This document shows positions 6,924 through 15,679 of a stretch of 38,032 bases of DNA, piece by piece (the first letter of the stretch is position 1; every line of letters starts with the position of its first letter). A model generated the notes under the pieces. It was not told where the DNA came from. It saw nothing but the letters and a program-made list of their open reading frames with translations, and searched no databases. The stretch is taken from NCBI GenBank assembly GCA_003220475.1, contig QHSO01000009.1:1-38032 (forward strand), in the 5' to 3' direction. Origin of the DNA: Candidatus Rokuibacteriota bacterium. GTDB lineage: Bacteria > Methylomirabilota > Methylomirabilia > Rokubacteriales > CSP1-6. Position numbers and translations under genes: made by a program.

Positions 6924-7796
6924 GTTCACGTTCCCGTCCTCGTCGACGAGGTCGCATTTCTTCTGCGACCGCGCGGCGGGGGCTGGGTGATCGATGGGAC
7001 GGTGGGAATGGGCGGTCACGCCGAGGCAGTGCTCGCAACGAGCGGCGACGATGTCCGGCTGCTCGGCATCGACGTGGATCCGGAGGCGCTCGCCCGGTGC
7101 GGCGCGCGCCTGGCTCGCTTCGGTGAGCGCGTCGCGCTCGCGCGCGCGAACTTCCGCGAGGTGCCGCGCGTGGCCCGCGAGCACGGCGTGACGCAGGCGC
7201 GCGCGCTGCTGCTCGACCTCGGCGTGTCCTCGTATCAGCTCGACGAGTCGGGACGCGGCTTCACCTTTCAGCGCAATGAGCCGCTCGACATGCGGCTTGA
7301 TCCCACACACGGCCGCACGGCGGCCGACCTCGTGAACGACACCGACGAGGTCGAGCTGGCGCGCCTGCTGTTCGAGCACGGCGGCGAGCGCTTCGCGCGA
7401 CGCATCGCGCGCAGCATCGTGCGGCGCCGCCCGCTCGGCACGACGGGAGACCTCGTGGCCGCGGTTCGCGCGGCCGTCCCGCGCCCCGCGTGGCCAAAGC
7501 GCACGCACGTCGCCACGCGCACGTTCCAGGCGCTGCGCATGGCGGTGAACGACGAAACCGGAGCGCTCCGCCAGACGCTCCACGAGATTCCCCATCTGCT
7601 CGCCGCCGGCGGCCGGCTGGGCGTGATCTCGTTCCATTCGGGCGAAGACCGCATCGTGAAGCAGGCGTTCCGCGCGCTCGCTGCCGCGAACTTCGCGGAG
7701 CTGGAGCCGTCGCCCCTGACGCCCGGGGACGACGAGGTGCGGGCCAATCCCCGCGCCCGGAGCGCCAAGCTACGCGTGCTGGAGCGGACGCCGTGA
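6924..7796 (+). CDS. rsmH: 16S rRNA (cytosine-1402-N4)-methyltransferase RsmH
   Basis: RsmH (MraW) uses S-adenosylmethionine to N4-methylate C1402 in the 16S decoding centre. Conserved blocks are HVPVLVDEV, DGTVGMGGHAEAVL (SAM site), LDLGVSSYQLDESGRGF with PLDMRLD, TFQALRMAVNDE and GVISFHSGEDRIVK; the last has Gly where most members have Leu. The boundary is a problem. No ATG, GTG or TTG occurs in this frame from about 6630 up to the conserved block. The listed 5' end is a GTT at 6924, seven bases after a GGAG ribosome-like site (6913-6916) in the end of mraZ. A CTG at 6831 is the only near-start codon further up. Either a non-standard start is used or the base call is wrong. The 3' end overlaps ftsL by 4 bases. 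Confidence 0.85.
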   Translation, partial: VHVPVLVDEVAFLLRPRGGGWVIDGTVGMGGHAEAVLATSGDDVRLLGIDVDPEALARCGARLARFGERVALARANFREVPRVAREHGVTQARALLLDLGVSSYQLDESGRGFTFQRNEPLDMRLDPTHGRTAADLVNDTDEVELARLLFEHGGERFARRIARSIVRRRPLGTTGDLVAAVRAAVPRPAWPKRTHVATRTFQALRMAVNDETGALRQTLHEIPHLLAAGGRLGVISFHSGEDRIVKQAFRALAAANFAELEPSPLTPGDDEVRANPRARSAKLRVLERTP

Positions 7797-8179
7797 TCAA
7801 GCCCCAGAGACTTCACCGCGAACCGGATCCGCGCGTGCGGCGCTCGTTCGCCGCCGCGCTCGCGCTGTCGGCCGTCCTCGTCGTCGTCGCGCTGCTCCTC
7901 GTCGGGTTGCGCGTACAACAGGTGCACCTCGCCTATCGGCTGGACGCGCTGCGCGCCGAGCGGGCGCGCACCGAGACGCTGATCCGTCAGCTGGAGATCG
8001 AGGTGGCCACGCTGCGCTCGCCGGTGCGCGTGGACCAGCGCGCGCGGCAGCTCGGCCTGACGGCGCCCGCGCCGGATCAGGTGCGCCTGGCGCGTGAGTA
8101 CGTGACGGGCACCACCGGCCTCGCCGCCGCGCAGCGCAATCGCGTCGAGGCCTCGGTGGAAAGGATCGCAACCCGTTGA
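7793..8179 (+). CDS. ftsL: Cell-division protein FtsL-like
   Basis: A 128-residue bitopic membrane protein. A short basic cytoplasmic part (MIKPQRLHREPDPRVRR) leads to one membrane helix (about residues 20-41). A periplasmic coiled coil follows (RLDALRAERARTETLIRQLE), then SPVRVDQRARQLGL, the usual FtsL ending motif. FtsL joins FtsB and FtsQ in the divisome and helps activate FtsW/FtsI. Sequence conservation in this family is low, so the call rests on topology and on position between rsmH and ftsI. The GTG start at 7793 overlaps the rsmH stop (GTGA) and has GGAG nine bases before it. Confidence 0.85.
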   Translation: MIKPQRLHREPDPRVRRSFAAALALSAVLVVVALLLVGLRVQQVHLAYRLDALRAERARTETLIRQLEIEVATLRSPVRVDQRARQLGLTAPAPDQVRLAREYVTGTTGLAAAQRNRVEASVERIATR

Positions 8180-10212
8180 TCGGGGGACGGAGCCGGCCAC
8201 CATCTAGGACGGGCCACCCACGGTCCAAGCCGGCCTCGCGCTCCGATACAACAGCCTCCGACACTGCCACGCGCGTGTTGATCCTCGCCGCCATCCTGAC
8301 CGTCGCGTTCGCCGGGCTCGCGGGTCGCCTGGGCTGGCTGATGATCGTCAAGCACGGCGAGCTGGCCGCCCTCGCGGAGCGGCAATACTCGCGCACGATC
8401 GCCCTGCAGGGCGCGCGTGGGCCGATCGTGGACCGGCACGGCGCCCCGCTCGCGACCTCCACGCCGGCCGAGTCGTTGTTCGCGCAGCCGCGGGGGATCG
8501 GCGATCCGGTGCGGCTGGCGGCGGCGCTGGCGCCGATCGTCGATGTCCCCGCGCGCGACCTGCATGCGCAGCTCACATCCGGCAAAGGCTTCGTGTGGCT
8601 CCGTCGCAAGCTGCCGCCGGCGGTCGCCGCGCGCGTGCGTGCGCTGAACGAGCCGGGGCTCGGCTTCCTCGCCGAGCCGCTGCGCCTGTATCCCAACCGT
8701 GAGCTCGCGGCGCACGTGCTCGGCTTCGAGGGCGTGGACGGCGGCCTGGAGGGTGTCGAGCGCGCGTGGAACGAGGCCCTCGCCGGCACGCCGGGCCGCG
8801 CCATCGTGGGCCGTGACGCGCTCGGTCGCGAGATCGCGGCGCAGCAGATCCTCACGCCACCGGCGCCCGGGCGCGGCGTGATGCTCACGCTCGATCAAAC
8901 GATCCAGTACCTGGCGGAGCGGGAGATCGACGCCGCGTACCGCCGCACCCACGCCAGGGCGGCGATGGCGATCGCCATGGACCCGCGCAGCGGCGACGTG
9001 CTCGCGCTGGCGTTGCGGCCGACGTTCAACCCCAACGCCTTCCTTGACGTCGCCTCGCGCGAGGTGTGGCGCAACCGCGCGGTCACCGATCCGTTCGAGC
9101 CCGGGTCGACGTTCAAGGTGATTCTCGCCGCGGCCGCGCTCGAAGAGGGCGTCGTGCGACCCGACGACCGCATCTGGGCCGAGAACGGCCAGCTCACCAT
9201 CGCGAAGACGATCATCCACGACTGGAAGAAGTTCGGCTGGCTGTCGTTCAGCGAGGTGTTGCAGAACTCGTCGAACGTCGGCTCCATGAAGGTGGGGCTG
9301 GCGCTCGGGCGCGACCGCTACCACCACTACATGACCGCGTTCGGTTTTGGTGCTCCCACCGGCATCGGCCTGCCGGGCGAGAGCCGCGGGCTCCTGCGCG
9401 ATCCGCAGCGGTGGTCGCCGCTCTCGCTGCCCACGATGTCCATCGGTCAGGAAGTCTCGGTGACCGCGCTCCAGATGCTGGCCGCCTTCGGCGCTGTCGC
9501 CAACGGCGGCACGCTGATGCAGCCGCGCCTGGTGAAGGCGGAATTCGACGCCGACGGCCGCGAGATGCGCCGCATCGAGCCGCGCGCGGTGCGCCAGGTC
9601 GTGTCGCCCGAGACGGCGCGCACGCTTTCGCGGATGCTCGTGGAGGTCGTCGAGCACGGCACGGGCCATCTCGCGGCCGTGGGCGGATACGACGTCGGCG
9701 GCAAGACCGGCACCGCGCAGAAGCTCGATTCGACGACGCGTCGCTACTCGCGCGCCCCGGGTGTGCTGTCGTTCGTCGGCTTCGTTCCGGCCGACGAACC
9801 GCGCCTGGTGCTGCTGGTGCTGCTGGATGAGCCGAAGAACGAGAAGTGGGGCAGCGAGGCGGCGGCGCCGATCTTCGCGGCGATCGCGGCGCCGGTGCTG
9901 CGCTACCTCGAGGTGCCGCCGCGGGACGCGACGCCGATCCAGATCGTGACCGGCCCGGGCGCCGACGACACCCCGCGTGTGCAGCTGGTGTCCACGACGG
10001 CGGCGCCGGTCGGCGGCGTGATGCCGGACGTGCGCGGGCGCAGGCTGCGCCAGGCGCTCGCGACGCTCGAGCCGCTGGGCGTCGGCGTCCAGGTCGACGG
10101 CCGCGGGCGCGTGGCGCAGCAATCGCCGGCGCCCGGCGAGCGCCTGGACCCGGACGCGGTCGCCCGGCTCACGCTTTCCCCCGACAGCGCGCGCGCCGGG
10201 GCCGGGCGTTGA
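8176..10212 (+). CDS. ftsI: Septal peptidoglycan transpeptidase FtsI (PBP3) with PASTA domain
   Basis: A 678-residue class B penicillin-binding protein that cross-links septal peptidoglycan with FtsW. Order: cytoplasmic basic tail, membrane helix (about residues 33-58), dimerisation domain opening GPIVDRHGAPLATS, transpeptidase domain, C-terminal PASTA domain (about 615-670, MPDVRGRRLRQAL). Active-site motifs are complete: STFK with Ser311, SSN at 365-367 and KTGT from Lys510. The PASTA repeat makes it resemble FtsI/SpoVD forms of many phyla rather than E. coli FtsI. The TTG start at 8176 overlaps the ftsL stop (TTGA) and has GGAAAGGA about 10 bases before it. murE begins one base after its stop. 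Confidence 0.95.
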   Translation: MIGGRSRPPSRTGHPRSKPASRSDTTASDTATRVLILAAILTVAFAGLAGRLGWLMIVKHGELAALAERQYSRTIALQGARGPIVDRHGAPLATSTPAESLFAQPRGIGDPVRLAAALAPIVDVPARDLHAQLTSGKGFVWLRRKLPPAVAARVRALNEPGLGFLAEPLRLYPNRELAAHVLGFEGVDGGLEGVERAWNEALAGTPGRAIVGRDALGREIAAQQILTPPAPGRGVMLTLDQTIQYLAEREIDAAYRRTHARAAMAIAMDPRSGDVLALALRPTFNPNAFLDVASREVWRNRAVTDPFEPGSTFKVILAAAALEEGVVRPDDRIWAENGQLTIAKTIIHDWKKFGWLSFSEVLQNSSNVGSMKVGLALGRDRYHHYMTAFGFGAPTGIGLPGESRGLLRDPQRWSPLSLPTMSIGQEVSVTALQMLAAFGAVANGGTLMQPRLVKAEFDADGREMRRIEPRAVRQVVSPETARTLSRMLVEVVEHGTGHLAAVGGYDVGGKTGTAQKLDSTTRRYSRAPGVLSFVGFVPADEPRLVLLVLLDEPKNEKWGSEAAAPIFAAIAAPVLRYLEVPPRDATPIQIVTGPGADDTPRVQLVSTTAAPVGGVMPDVRGRRLRQALATLEPLGVGVQVDGRGRVAQQSPAPGERLDPDAVARLTLSPDSARAGAGR

Positions 10213-10213
10213 C

Positions 10214-11710
10214 ATGCATCGCGAGGTGGCCGTGAGCGTGCTGCTCGACGCGCTGGCCGACAAGCGGATCGTCGGCACGCCGCCGTCCTCGGTGCGCGGG
10301 CTCTGCGCCGACTCGCGCCGCGTCGAGCGCGGCGAGGCGTTCGTGGCCGTGCCCGGCCTCAAGCAGGACGCGCGGCGATTCGTTCCCGACGCCGTCGCGC
10401 GCGGCGCGACGCTGGTCGTGACCGAGGGCGATCCGGTGCCGGACGTGCGTGTCGCGCAGGTCCTCGTCCCGTCGGCGCGGCGCGCGCTCGCGTCGCTGGC
10501 GGGCGCGTACTGGGGCCATCCCTCGCGCGCGCTGACGCTGGTCGGCATCACCGGCACGAACGGCAAGACCACGACGTCGTATCTCGTCGAGGCGCTGCTG
10601 CGTGTGCGCGGCGGCGGCGCCACCGGCGTTCTCGGCACGATCCAGTACGTGATCGGCGACGAGATCCGGCCCGCCGGCCAGACGACGCCGGACGCGCTCG
10701 ACATCGAGTCGATGCTGGCCGCCATGCGCGAGCGCGGCGTGCGCGGCGTGGCCATGGAGGTCTCCTCGCACGCCCTGGCGCTGTCGCGGGTCGATGCGCT
10801 GGCGTTCGACGTCGGCGTCTTCACGAATCTCACGCAGGACCATCTCGACTTCCACGGCACGCTCGACGAGTACGGACGCGCCAAGCGGCGCCTGTTCGAG
10901 CTGGTCGCCGCCTCACCGAAGCCCCGGCGCGCAGCCGTCGTGAACGGCGACGATCCCGCGGGCGCGCGGATGAGCGCCGGCCTCCCGCTCGACCCGCTGA
11001 CCTACGGTCTCGGCCCGGCCAATCGCGTGCGCGCGACCGCGTGGACCTCGACGCTCGACGGCGTACGCCTGCAAGTGACGACGCCGGTCGGCCCGTTGGG
11101 GCTCGTCTCGCCGCTCATCGGCGAGCACAACGTGATGAACCTCCTGGCTGCGATCGGCGTCGGGCTGGCGCTCGGGCTCGCTCCCGACGCCATCGCGCGC
11201 GCGCTCGGCGGCGTGCAAACCGTGCCCGGTCGGTTCGAGCAGGTGCGGGCCGGGCAATCATTCCTCGTCGTCGTCGATTACGCGCACACCCCGGACGCCC
11301 TCGAGCGCGTGCTCACGACGGCGCGAAAGATCACCTCGGGCCGCCTGGGCGTGGTCTTCGGCTGCGGCGGCGATCGCGATCGAACGAAGCGCCCGATCAT
11401 GGGCGAGATCGCCGCACGGCTCGCGGATCACGCGTGGATCACCTCGGACAACCCCCGCTCCGAGGATCCGGAGGCGATCGTCGCCGAGGTCGCCGCCGGG
11501 GCCGCGCGCGTGCGGCCCGCGGGCAATCATTGCGCGCGCGTCGCCGATCGCGAGGCGGCGATTCGCGCGGCGCTCGGCTGGGCGCGGTCGGGGGACACGA
11601 TCGTCATCGCCGGCAAAGGCCACGAGACCTACCAGATCGTCGGCGGCGAGGTGCTGCCGTTCGACGACCGGGACGTCGCGCGGCGGCTGCTGTCGGAGCG
11701 GGCGCGATAG
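10214..11710 (+). CDS. murE: UDP-MurNAc-tripeptide synthetase MurE (meso-DAP type)
   Basis: A 498-residue cytoplasmic ligase that adds the third residue to UDP-MurNAc-L-Ala-D-Glu using ATP. The N-terminal uridine-binding part has DSRRVERGEAFVAVPG. The ATP loop is GITGTNGKTTTSY (about residues 111-123), then EVSSHALALSRVD and FTNLTQDHLDFHGT, and late GCGGDRDRTKRPIM. The motif SDNPRSEDP (around residue 412) is the DNPR signature of enzymes that add meso-diaminopimelate rather than lysine. Length is normal. The ATG start follows the ftsI stop by one base, so it is coupled. The next gene, murF, starts eight bases after its stop. Confidence 0.96.
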   Translation: MHREVAVSVLLDALADKRIVGTPPSSVRGLCADSRRVERGEAFVAVPGLKQDARRFVPDAVARGATLVVTEGDPVPDVRVAQVLVPSARRALASLAGAYWGHPSRALTLVGITGTNGKTTTSYLVEALLRVRGGGATGVLGTIQYVIGDEIRPAGQTTPDALDIESMLAAMRERGVRGVAMEVSSHALALSRVDALAFDVGVFTNLTQDHLDFHGTLDEYGRAKRRLFELVAASPKPRRAAVVNGDDPAGARMSAGLPLDPLTYGLGPANRVRATAWTSTLDGVRLQVTTPVGPLGLVSPLIGEHNVMNLLAAIGVGLALGLAPDAIARALGGVQTVPGRFEQVRAGQSFLVVVDYAHTPDALERVLTTARKITSGRLGVVFGCGGDRDRTKRPIMGEIAARLADHAWITSDNPRSEDPEAIVAEVAAGAARVRPAGNHCARVADREAAIRAALGWARSGDTIVIAGKGHETYQIVGGEVLPFDDRDVARRLLSERAR

Positions 11711-11718
11711 GGAGGCAT

Positions 11719-13119
11719 ATGGCGGCCTTCAGCATCCAGGAGCTCGTCCGCGCCACCGAGGGCGCGCTCGTCAGCGGCGACCTCGGCGTTCCGGTCGCCG
11801 GCGTGTCGATCGACTCGCGTACGCTTCAGGTGGGCGAGGCGTTCTTCGCGATCGTCGGCCACCGGCTCGACGGCCATGTCTTTCTCGGCGACGCCGCCGC
11901 GCGCGGCGCCGCGTGTGTCGTCGTACACACGCTGCCCGACGAGCCGCCCGCCAATGTTCCGCTCGTGCTCGTGGAGGACACCACGCGCTCGCTCGGCCGC
12001 CTCGCCGCCTGGCACCGCTCGCGCTTCAGCGTGCCCGTCGTCGCCATCACCGGCTCGATCGGCAAGACGACGGTCAAAGAGCTGACGGCGGCCGTGCTCG
12101 CCACCCGCGGTGAGGTGCTCAAGCCGGCGTCGTCGTTCAACAACCAGTGGGGCCTGCCGCTCACGCTGCTGCGGCTCGGCCCCGATCATCGCGCGGCGGT
12201 CGTCGAGCTCGGCACGAACCAGGCCGGCGAGATCGCGACGCTGTCCGCGATCGCGCAGCCGACGGTCGGCGTGGTGACGATGGTCGCCGCCGTTCACACG
12301 GAGTTCCTCGGCAGCATCGAGGGCGTGCGCGAAGAGAAGGCGGCGCTCGTGCGCGCGCTGTCGCCGTCCGGCATCGCCGTGCTGAACGCCGACGACGCGC
12401 GCGTCGCGTCGATGGCGCGCGAGACGAAAGGCCGCGTGATCACGTTCGGCCGTGCCGCCGCCGCGGCGGTGCGGATCGTCGGCGACGCTACGGATGCCGA
12501 GGACGGCGTCGCGTTCACGCTCGAGGTCGGCGGTCGACGCCAGCCGGTCAGCCTCGCCTTTGCCGGCCGCCACAATGTCGCCAACGCGCTCGCGGCTGCG
12601 GCCGTCGGCGTGGCGCTGGACGTGCCGCTCGAGGACATCGCGCGCGGGCTGGCCGCGGCGCGGCCGGTCGGCGGCCGCGGCGTGTGGAAGCGTGCGGGCG
12701 AGGTGACGATCCTCGACGACACGTACAACGCCAGCCCGGCCTCGGTGCGCGCCGCGCTCGACACGCTGGCGGCACGACGCGCGGGTCGGCGCGCGGTGGT
12801 GGTGCTGGGCGACATGCTCGAGCTCGGCGCGCTCAGCGACGACGCGCACCGTGAGGCCGGCCGACTGGTGGCCGCGCTGCCCGCCGCCGAGTTCGTCGGC
12901 TTCGGCCGCGCGGCCGGTCTCGCCGTGGAGGCCGCGCGCGCGGCGGGGCTGATGGACGTGCATCACGCGGCGAGCTTCGAGGACACCGTCGGCCACCTGC
13001 TCAAGCGGCTGGCGCCGGGCGACGTGGTGCTGGTGAAGGGCTCGCGGGGCATGCGGATGGAGCGCGTGGTGGATGCGCTCGTCGCGCGTCTGGCCCGAAC
13101 CGATCGGTCCTCGGGATGA
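11719..13119 (+). CDS. murF: UDP-MurNAc-pentapeptide synthetase MurF
   Basis: A 466-residue ATP-dependent cytoplasmic ligase that adds D-Ala-D-Ala to the UDP-MurNAc-tripeptide. Signatures in order: SIDSRTLQVGEAFFAI (substrate-binding), ITGSIGKTTVKEL (ATP loop, Ile in place of the more usual Ser/Asn), SFNNQWGLPLTLL, ELGTNQAGEI, DDTYNASPASVRAALD and VLVKGSRGMRMERVV. Length is typical. The ATG at 11719 is four bases after GGGAGG. Its substrate D-Ala-D-Ala requires a ligase (Ddl) that is not in this cluster. mraY begins ten bases after the stop. Confidence 0.95.
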   Translation: MAAFSIQELVRATEGALVSGDLGVPVAGVSIDSRTLQVGEAFFAIVGHRLDGHVFLGDAAARGAACVVVHTLPDEPPANVPLVLVEDTTRSLGRLAAWHRSRFSVPVVAITGSIGKTTVKELTAAVLATRGEVLKPASSFNNQWGLPLTLLRLGPDHRAAVVELGTNQAGEIATLSAIAQPTVGVVTMVAAVHTEFLGSIEGVREEKAALVRALSPSGIAVLNADDARVASMARETKGRVITFGRAAAAAVRIVGDATDAEDGVAFTLEVGGRRQPVSLAFAGRHNVANALAAAAVGVALDVPLEDIARGLAAARPVGGRGVWKRAGEVTILDDTYNASPASVRAALDTLAARRAGRRAVVVLGDMLELGALSDDAHREAGRLVAALPAAEFVGFGRAAGLAVEAARAAGLMDVHHAASFEDTVGHLLKRLAPGDVVLVKGSRGMRMERVVDALVARLARTDRSSG

Positions 13120-13128
13120 GGATGGACG

Positions 13129-14211
13129 ATGCTCTACTATCTGCTCGTCCCGCTCGCCAAGGATCACATCGTCTTCAACGTCTTCCGCTACCTGACCTTC
13201 CGGTCTTTCATGGCGCTGATCTCCGCCCTGGTGATCTCGCTGATCGTGGGACCCTGGCTCATCCGACGTCTGCGGCGCATGCAGCACGGCACGGACACGC
13301 TGCGCGAGGACACGCCGGAGCACCATCGCAGCAGCAAGAAGGGCACGCCCACGATGGGCGGCGTGATCATTCTCTGCGCGACCCTGGGCTCGACGTTCCT
13401 GTGGGCGAATCTGGCCAACCGCTATGTCTGGGTCGCGATGCTGGCGATTGCGGGCTACGGGCTGGTGGGCATGTGGGACGACTGGACGAAGATCCGCACG
13501 AAGCGTGGGATCCCGGCGCGTGGCAAGCTTGCCGCGCAGGTGATCATGGCGCTCGCGCTGCTGCAGATCGTCTACTGGCAGCCGGCCGACGCCTTCCAGC
13601 CGGTGCTGGCGATCCCGTTCTTCAAGGGCTGGTTCGTCCATCTCGGCGCCCTGTGGTTCCTGTTTGCGATGCTGGTGATCATCGGCGCCTCGAACGCGGT
13701 GAACCTCACCGACGGCCTCGACGGGCTGGCGATCGGCCCGATCGTCATGGCGGGCGCCGCCTTCGGCGTGATCGCATACCTCACGGGCAACTTCCGGGCG
13801 GCGGACTATCTGAAGATTCTCAACGTCCGCGGCTCGGGCGAGCTCTCGGTGTTCTGCGGGGCGCTGATCGGTGCGGCCATCGGCTTTCTCTGGTTCAACT
13901 GTCATCCGGCCGAAGTCTTCATGGGCGACGCCGGCTCGCTGGCGCTCGGCGCCTCTATCGGCATGCTCGCGGTGCTGACCAAGGCCGAGCTGCTGTTGCC
14001 GCTCATCGGCGGCATCTACGTCGTGGAGGCGGTGTCGGTCATCGTGCAGGTGGCGTCGTTCAAGCTCACAGGCCGGCGGGTCTTCCGCATGGCGCCGTTA
14101 CACCACCACTACGAATTGACCGGCTGGCCCGAGCCCAAGATCGTCGTGCGGTTCTGGATCGTCTCGTTCGCGCTGGCGCTGCTGGCGCTCACGACGCTGA
14201 AGCTGCGCTAG
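13129..14211 (+). CDS. mraY: Phospho-MurNAc-pentapeptide transferase MraY
   Basis: A 360-residue integral membrane enzyme with about ten helices. It transfers phospho-MurNAc-pentapeptide from UDP to undecaprenyl phosphate, making lipid I on the cytoplasmic face. Family blocks are KKGTPTMGGVIIL, GMWDDWTKIRTKRGIPARGK (Asp pair), NAVNLTDGLDGLAIGP (catalytic Asp), MGDAGSLALG and APLHHHYELTGWPEPKIVVRFW. Length equals the usual 360. The ATG at 13129 gives the typical MLYYLLVPL opening. A hairpin-forming stretch lies between this gene and murD. Confidence 0.97.
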   Translation: MLYYLLVPLAKDHIVFNVFRYLTFRSFMALISALVISLIVGPWLIRRLRRMQHGTDTLREDTPEHHRSSKKGTPTMGGVIILCATLGSTFLWANLANRYVWVAMLAIAGYGLVGMWDDWTKIRTKRGIPARGKLAAQVIMALALLQIVYWQPADAFQPVLAIPFFKGWFVHLGALWFLFAMLVIIGASNAVNLTDGLDGLAIGPIVMAGAAFGVIAYLTGNFRAADYLKILNVRGSGELSVFCGALIGAAIGFLWFNCHPAEVFMGDAGSLALGASIGMLAVLTKAELLLPLIGGIYVVEAVSVIVQVASFKLTGRRVFRMAPLHHHYELTGWPEPKIVVRFWIVSFALALLALTTLKLR

Positions 14212-14235
14212 CCGTAGTGCGAGCCGCAAGACGTC

Positions 14236-14253
14236 GCGGGGCTGGGGCCCCGC
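14236..14253 (+). other. G/C hairpin in the mraY-murD gap
   Basis: GCGGGGC (14236-14242) pairs with GCCCCGC (14247-14253) across TGGG. It occupies the middle of a 70-base gap, the longest inside the mraY-to-ftsA run. There is no T-run, so it is not a normal intrinsic terminator. It could slow transcription or protect a processed 3' end. A good ribosome site (GGAAGGA, near 14271-14277) for murD follows. Confidence 0.45.
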
Positions 14254-14281
14254 CGTCTAAGGCGAGCATAGGAAGGAGCGC

Positions 14282-15679
14282 ATGAGCTTCCTGGCGGAGG
14301 AGGTGCAGGTGGGGAAGAGAGGGCGCGCGTACCTGGCGACGCTGGCCGAGCGTCGGGTAGCCGTCGTCGGTCTCGCCAAGAGCGGGATCGCCGCCGCCCG
14401 CCTGCTCGCCGCCGCCGGCGCCGACGTGCGTGGCACCGACGCCAAGGCCGTCGCCTCGCTCGGTGCGGAGGTCGCCGCGCTCGGCGCTCTCGGCGTGCGG
14501 CTCGTCGACGGCCCCGCGGCCTTCGACGGCGTCGAGCTGGTCGTCGTCAGCCCCGGCGTGCCGCTGGACGGCGCGCAGCTCTCGCCCGTGCGCGCGCGTC
14601 GCGTGCCGGTCATCGGCGAGCTCGAGCTGGCGTGGCGTGCGATGGAGGCCGAGACGATCGCCATCACGGGGACCAACGGCAAGACGACGACGACCGCGCT
14701 CACCGGCGCACTGCTCGCGGAGCAGCCGCGTCCGGTCTTCGTCGGCGGCAACATCGGCACGCCGCTCGCCGCGCGCGCACTCGACTTTCCCGTCGATGGC
14801 CTCGTGGTGGCCGAGGTCTCGTCGTTCCAGCTCGAGACCATCGAGGCCTTCCAGCCCCGCGTGGCGGCCGTGCTCAACGTCACACCAGATCATCTCGATC
14901 GGCACCGCACGTTCGCCTCATACCTCGACGCCAAGGCGCGCATCTTCATGAACCAGACCGAGCAGGACTGCGCGGTGCTCAACGCCGACGACGAGGGCGC
15001 CCGCGGCCTCGCGGCGCGCACGCGGGCGCACGTGCTGTGGTTCAGCCGCCAGCACGCCCTCGAGCACGGCGTGTTCGTGCAGGACGGCTGGCTGGTGGCG
15101 CGGCTCAACGGTCACGTCGACCGCATCTGCCCACTCGCGGAGATCCAGCTGCGCGGCGCGCACAACGTCGAAAACGTGCTGGCGGCGACGGCGTGTGCGC
15201 TGTGGACGGGGATCGGCATCGACGCCATTCGCCGCGCGGTCGGACGCTTCCGCGCGGTCGCGCACCGCATCGAGTTCGTGCGCGACATCGCCGGCGTGCA
15301 GTTCTACAACGACTCGAAGGGCACGAACGTCGCCTCGACGATCAAGGCGCTGGAGTCGTTCGAGGAGCGCATCGTGCTGATCGCGGGCGGCAAGGGCAAG
15401 GGCCAGGACTTCACGCCCCTCGCCGACGCCGCCCGTGGCCGTGTTCGCCACGGCGTCCTCATCGGCGAGGACGGCGGCAAGATCGCCGCCGCACTCGCCA
15501 GCGCGGGAATCGACGTCACCGCCGCCGACACGATGGCGAGCGCCATCCAGGCCGCGCGCGTGGCCGCACGCGCGGGCGACGTGGTGCTGCTGTCGCCGGC
15601 GTGTGCGTCGTTCGACATGTTCGACAACTACGAGCACCGGGGCGAGGTCTTCAAAAAGCTCGTCGAGGAGCTCGCCTGA
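14282..15679 (+). CDS. murD: UDP-MurNAc-L-Ala:D-Glu ligase MurD
   Basis: A 465-residue cytoplasmic ATP-dependent ligase that adds D-glutamate to UDP-MurNAc-L-alanine. The N-terminal Rossmann-like part reads RRVAVVGLAKSGIAAARLL, then VVVSPGVPLD. The ATP loop is ITGTNGKTTTTALTG. Later blocks are VGGNIGTPL, VAEVSSFQLETI, NVTPDHLDRH, HRIEFVRDIAGVQFYNDSKGTN (typical MurD), AGGKGKGQDF and LLSPACASFDMFDNYEHRG. The start at 14282 adds about 18 residues before the Rossmann strand but has the best ribosome site (GGAAGGA); a later start is possible. The stop overlaps the ftsW ATG by one base. Confidence 0.95.
   Translation: MSFLAEEVQVGKRGRAYLATLAERRVAVVGLAKSGIAAARLLAAAGADVRGTDAKAVASLGAEVAALGALGVRLVDGPAAFDGVELVVVSPGVPLDGAQLSPVRARRVPVIGELELAWRAMEAETIAITGTNGKTTTTALTGALLAEQPRPVFVGGNIGTPLAARALDFPVDGLVVAEVSSFQLETIEAFQPRVAAVLNVTPDHLDRHRTFASYLDAKARIFMNQTEQDCAVLNADDEGARGLAARTRAHVLWFSRQHALEHGVFVQDGWLVARLNGHVDRICPLAEIQLRGAHNVENVLAATACALWTGIGIDAIRRAVGRFRAVAHRIEFVRDIAGVQFYNDSKGTNVASTIKALESFEERIVLIAGGKGKGQDFTPLADAARGRVRHGVLIGEDGGKIAAALASAGIDVTAADTMASAIQAARVAARAGDVVLLSPACASFDMFDNYEHRGEVFKKLVEELA

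Noticed and set aside
8077-10884. A 935-codon open frame on the reverse strand across ftsI and murE
   Set aside because: It lies opposite two certain genes, is Arg/Ala-rich without motifs, and is the usual shadow of G/C-rich third positions. The same holds for the long reverse frames at 11629-13905 and 31976-33784.
14236-14253. Intrinsic terminator between mraY and murD
   Set aside because: The hairpin has no T-run, and a terminator here would cut off the second half of the dcw cluster, which has no visible promoter of its own.
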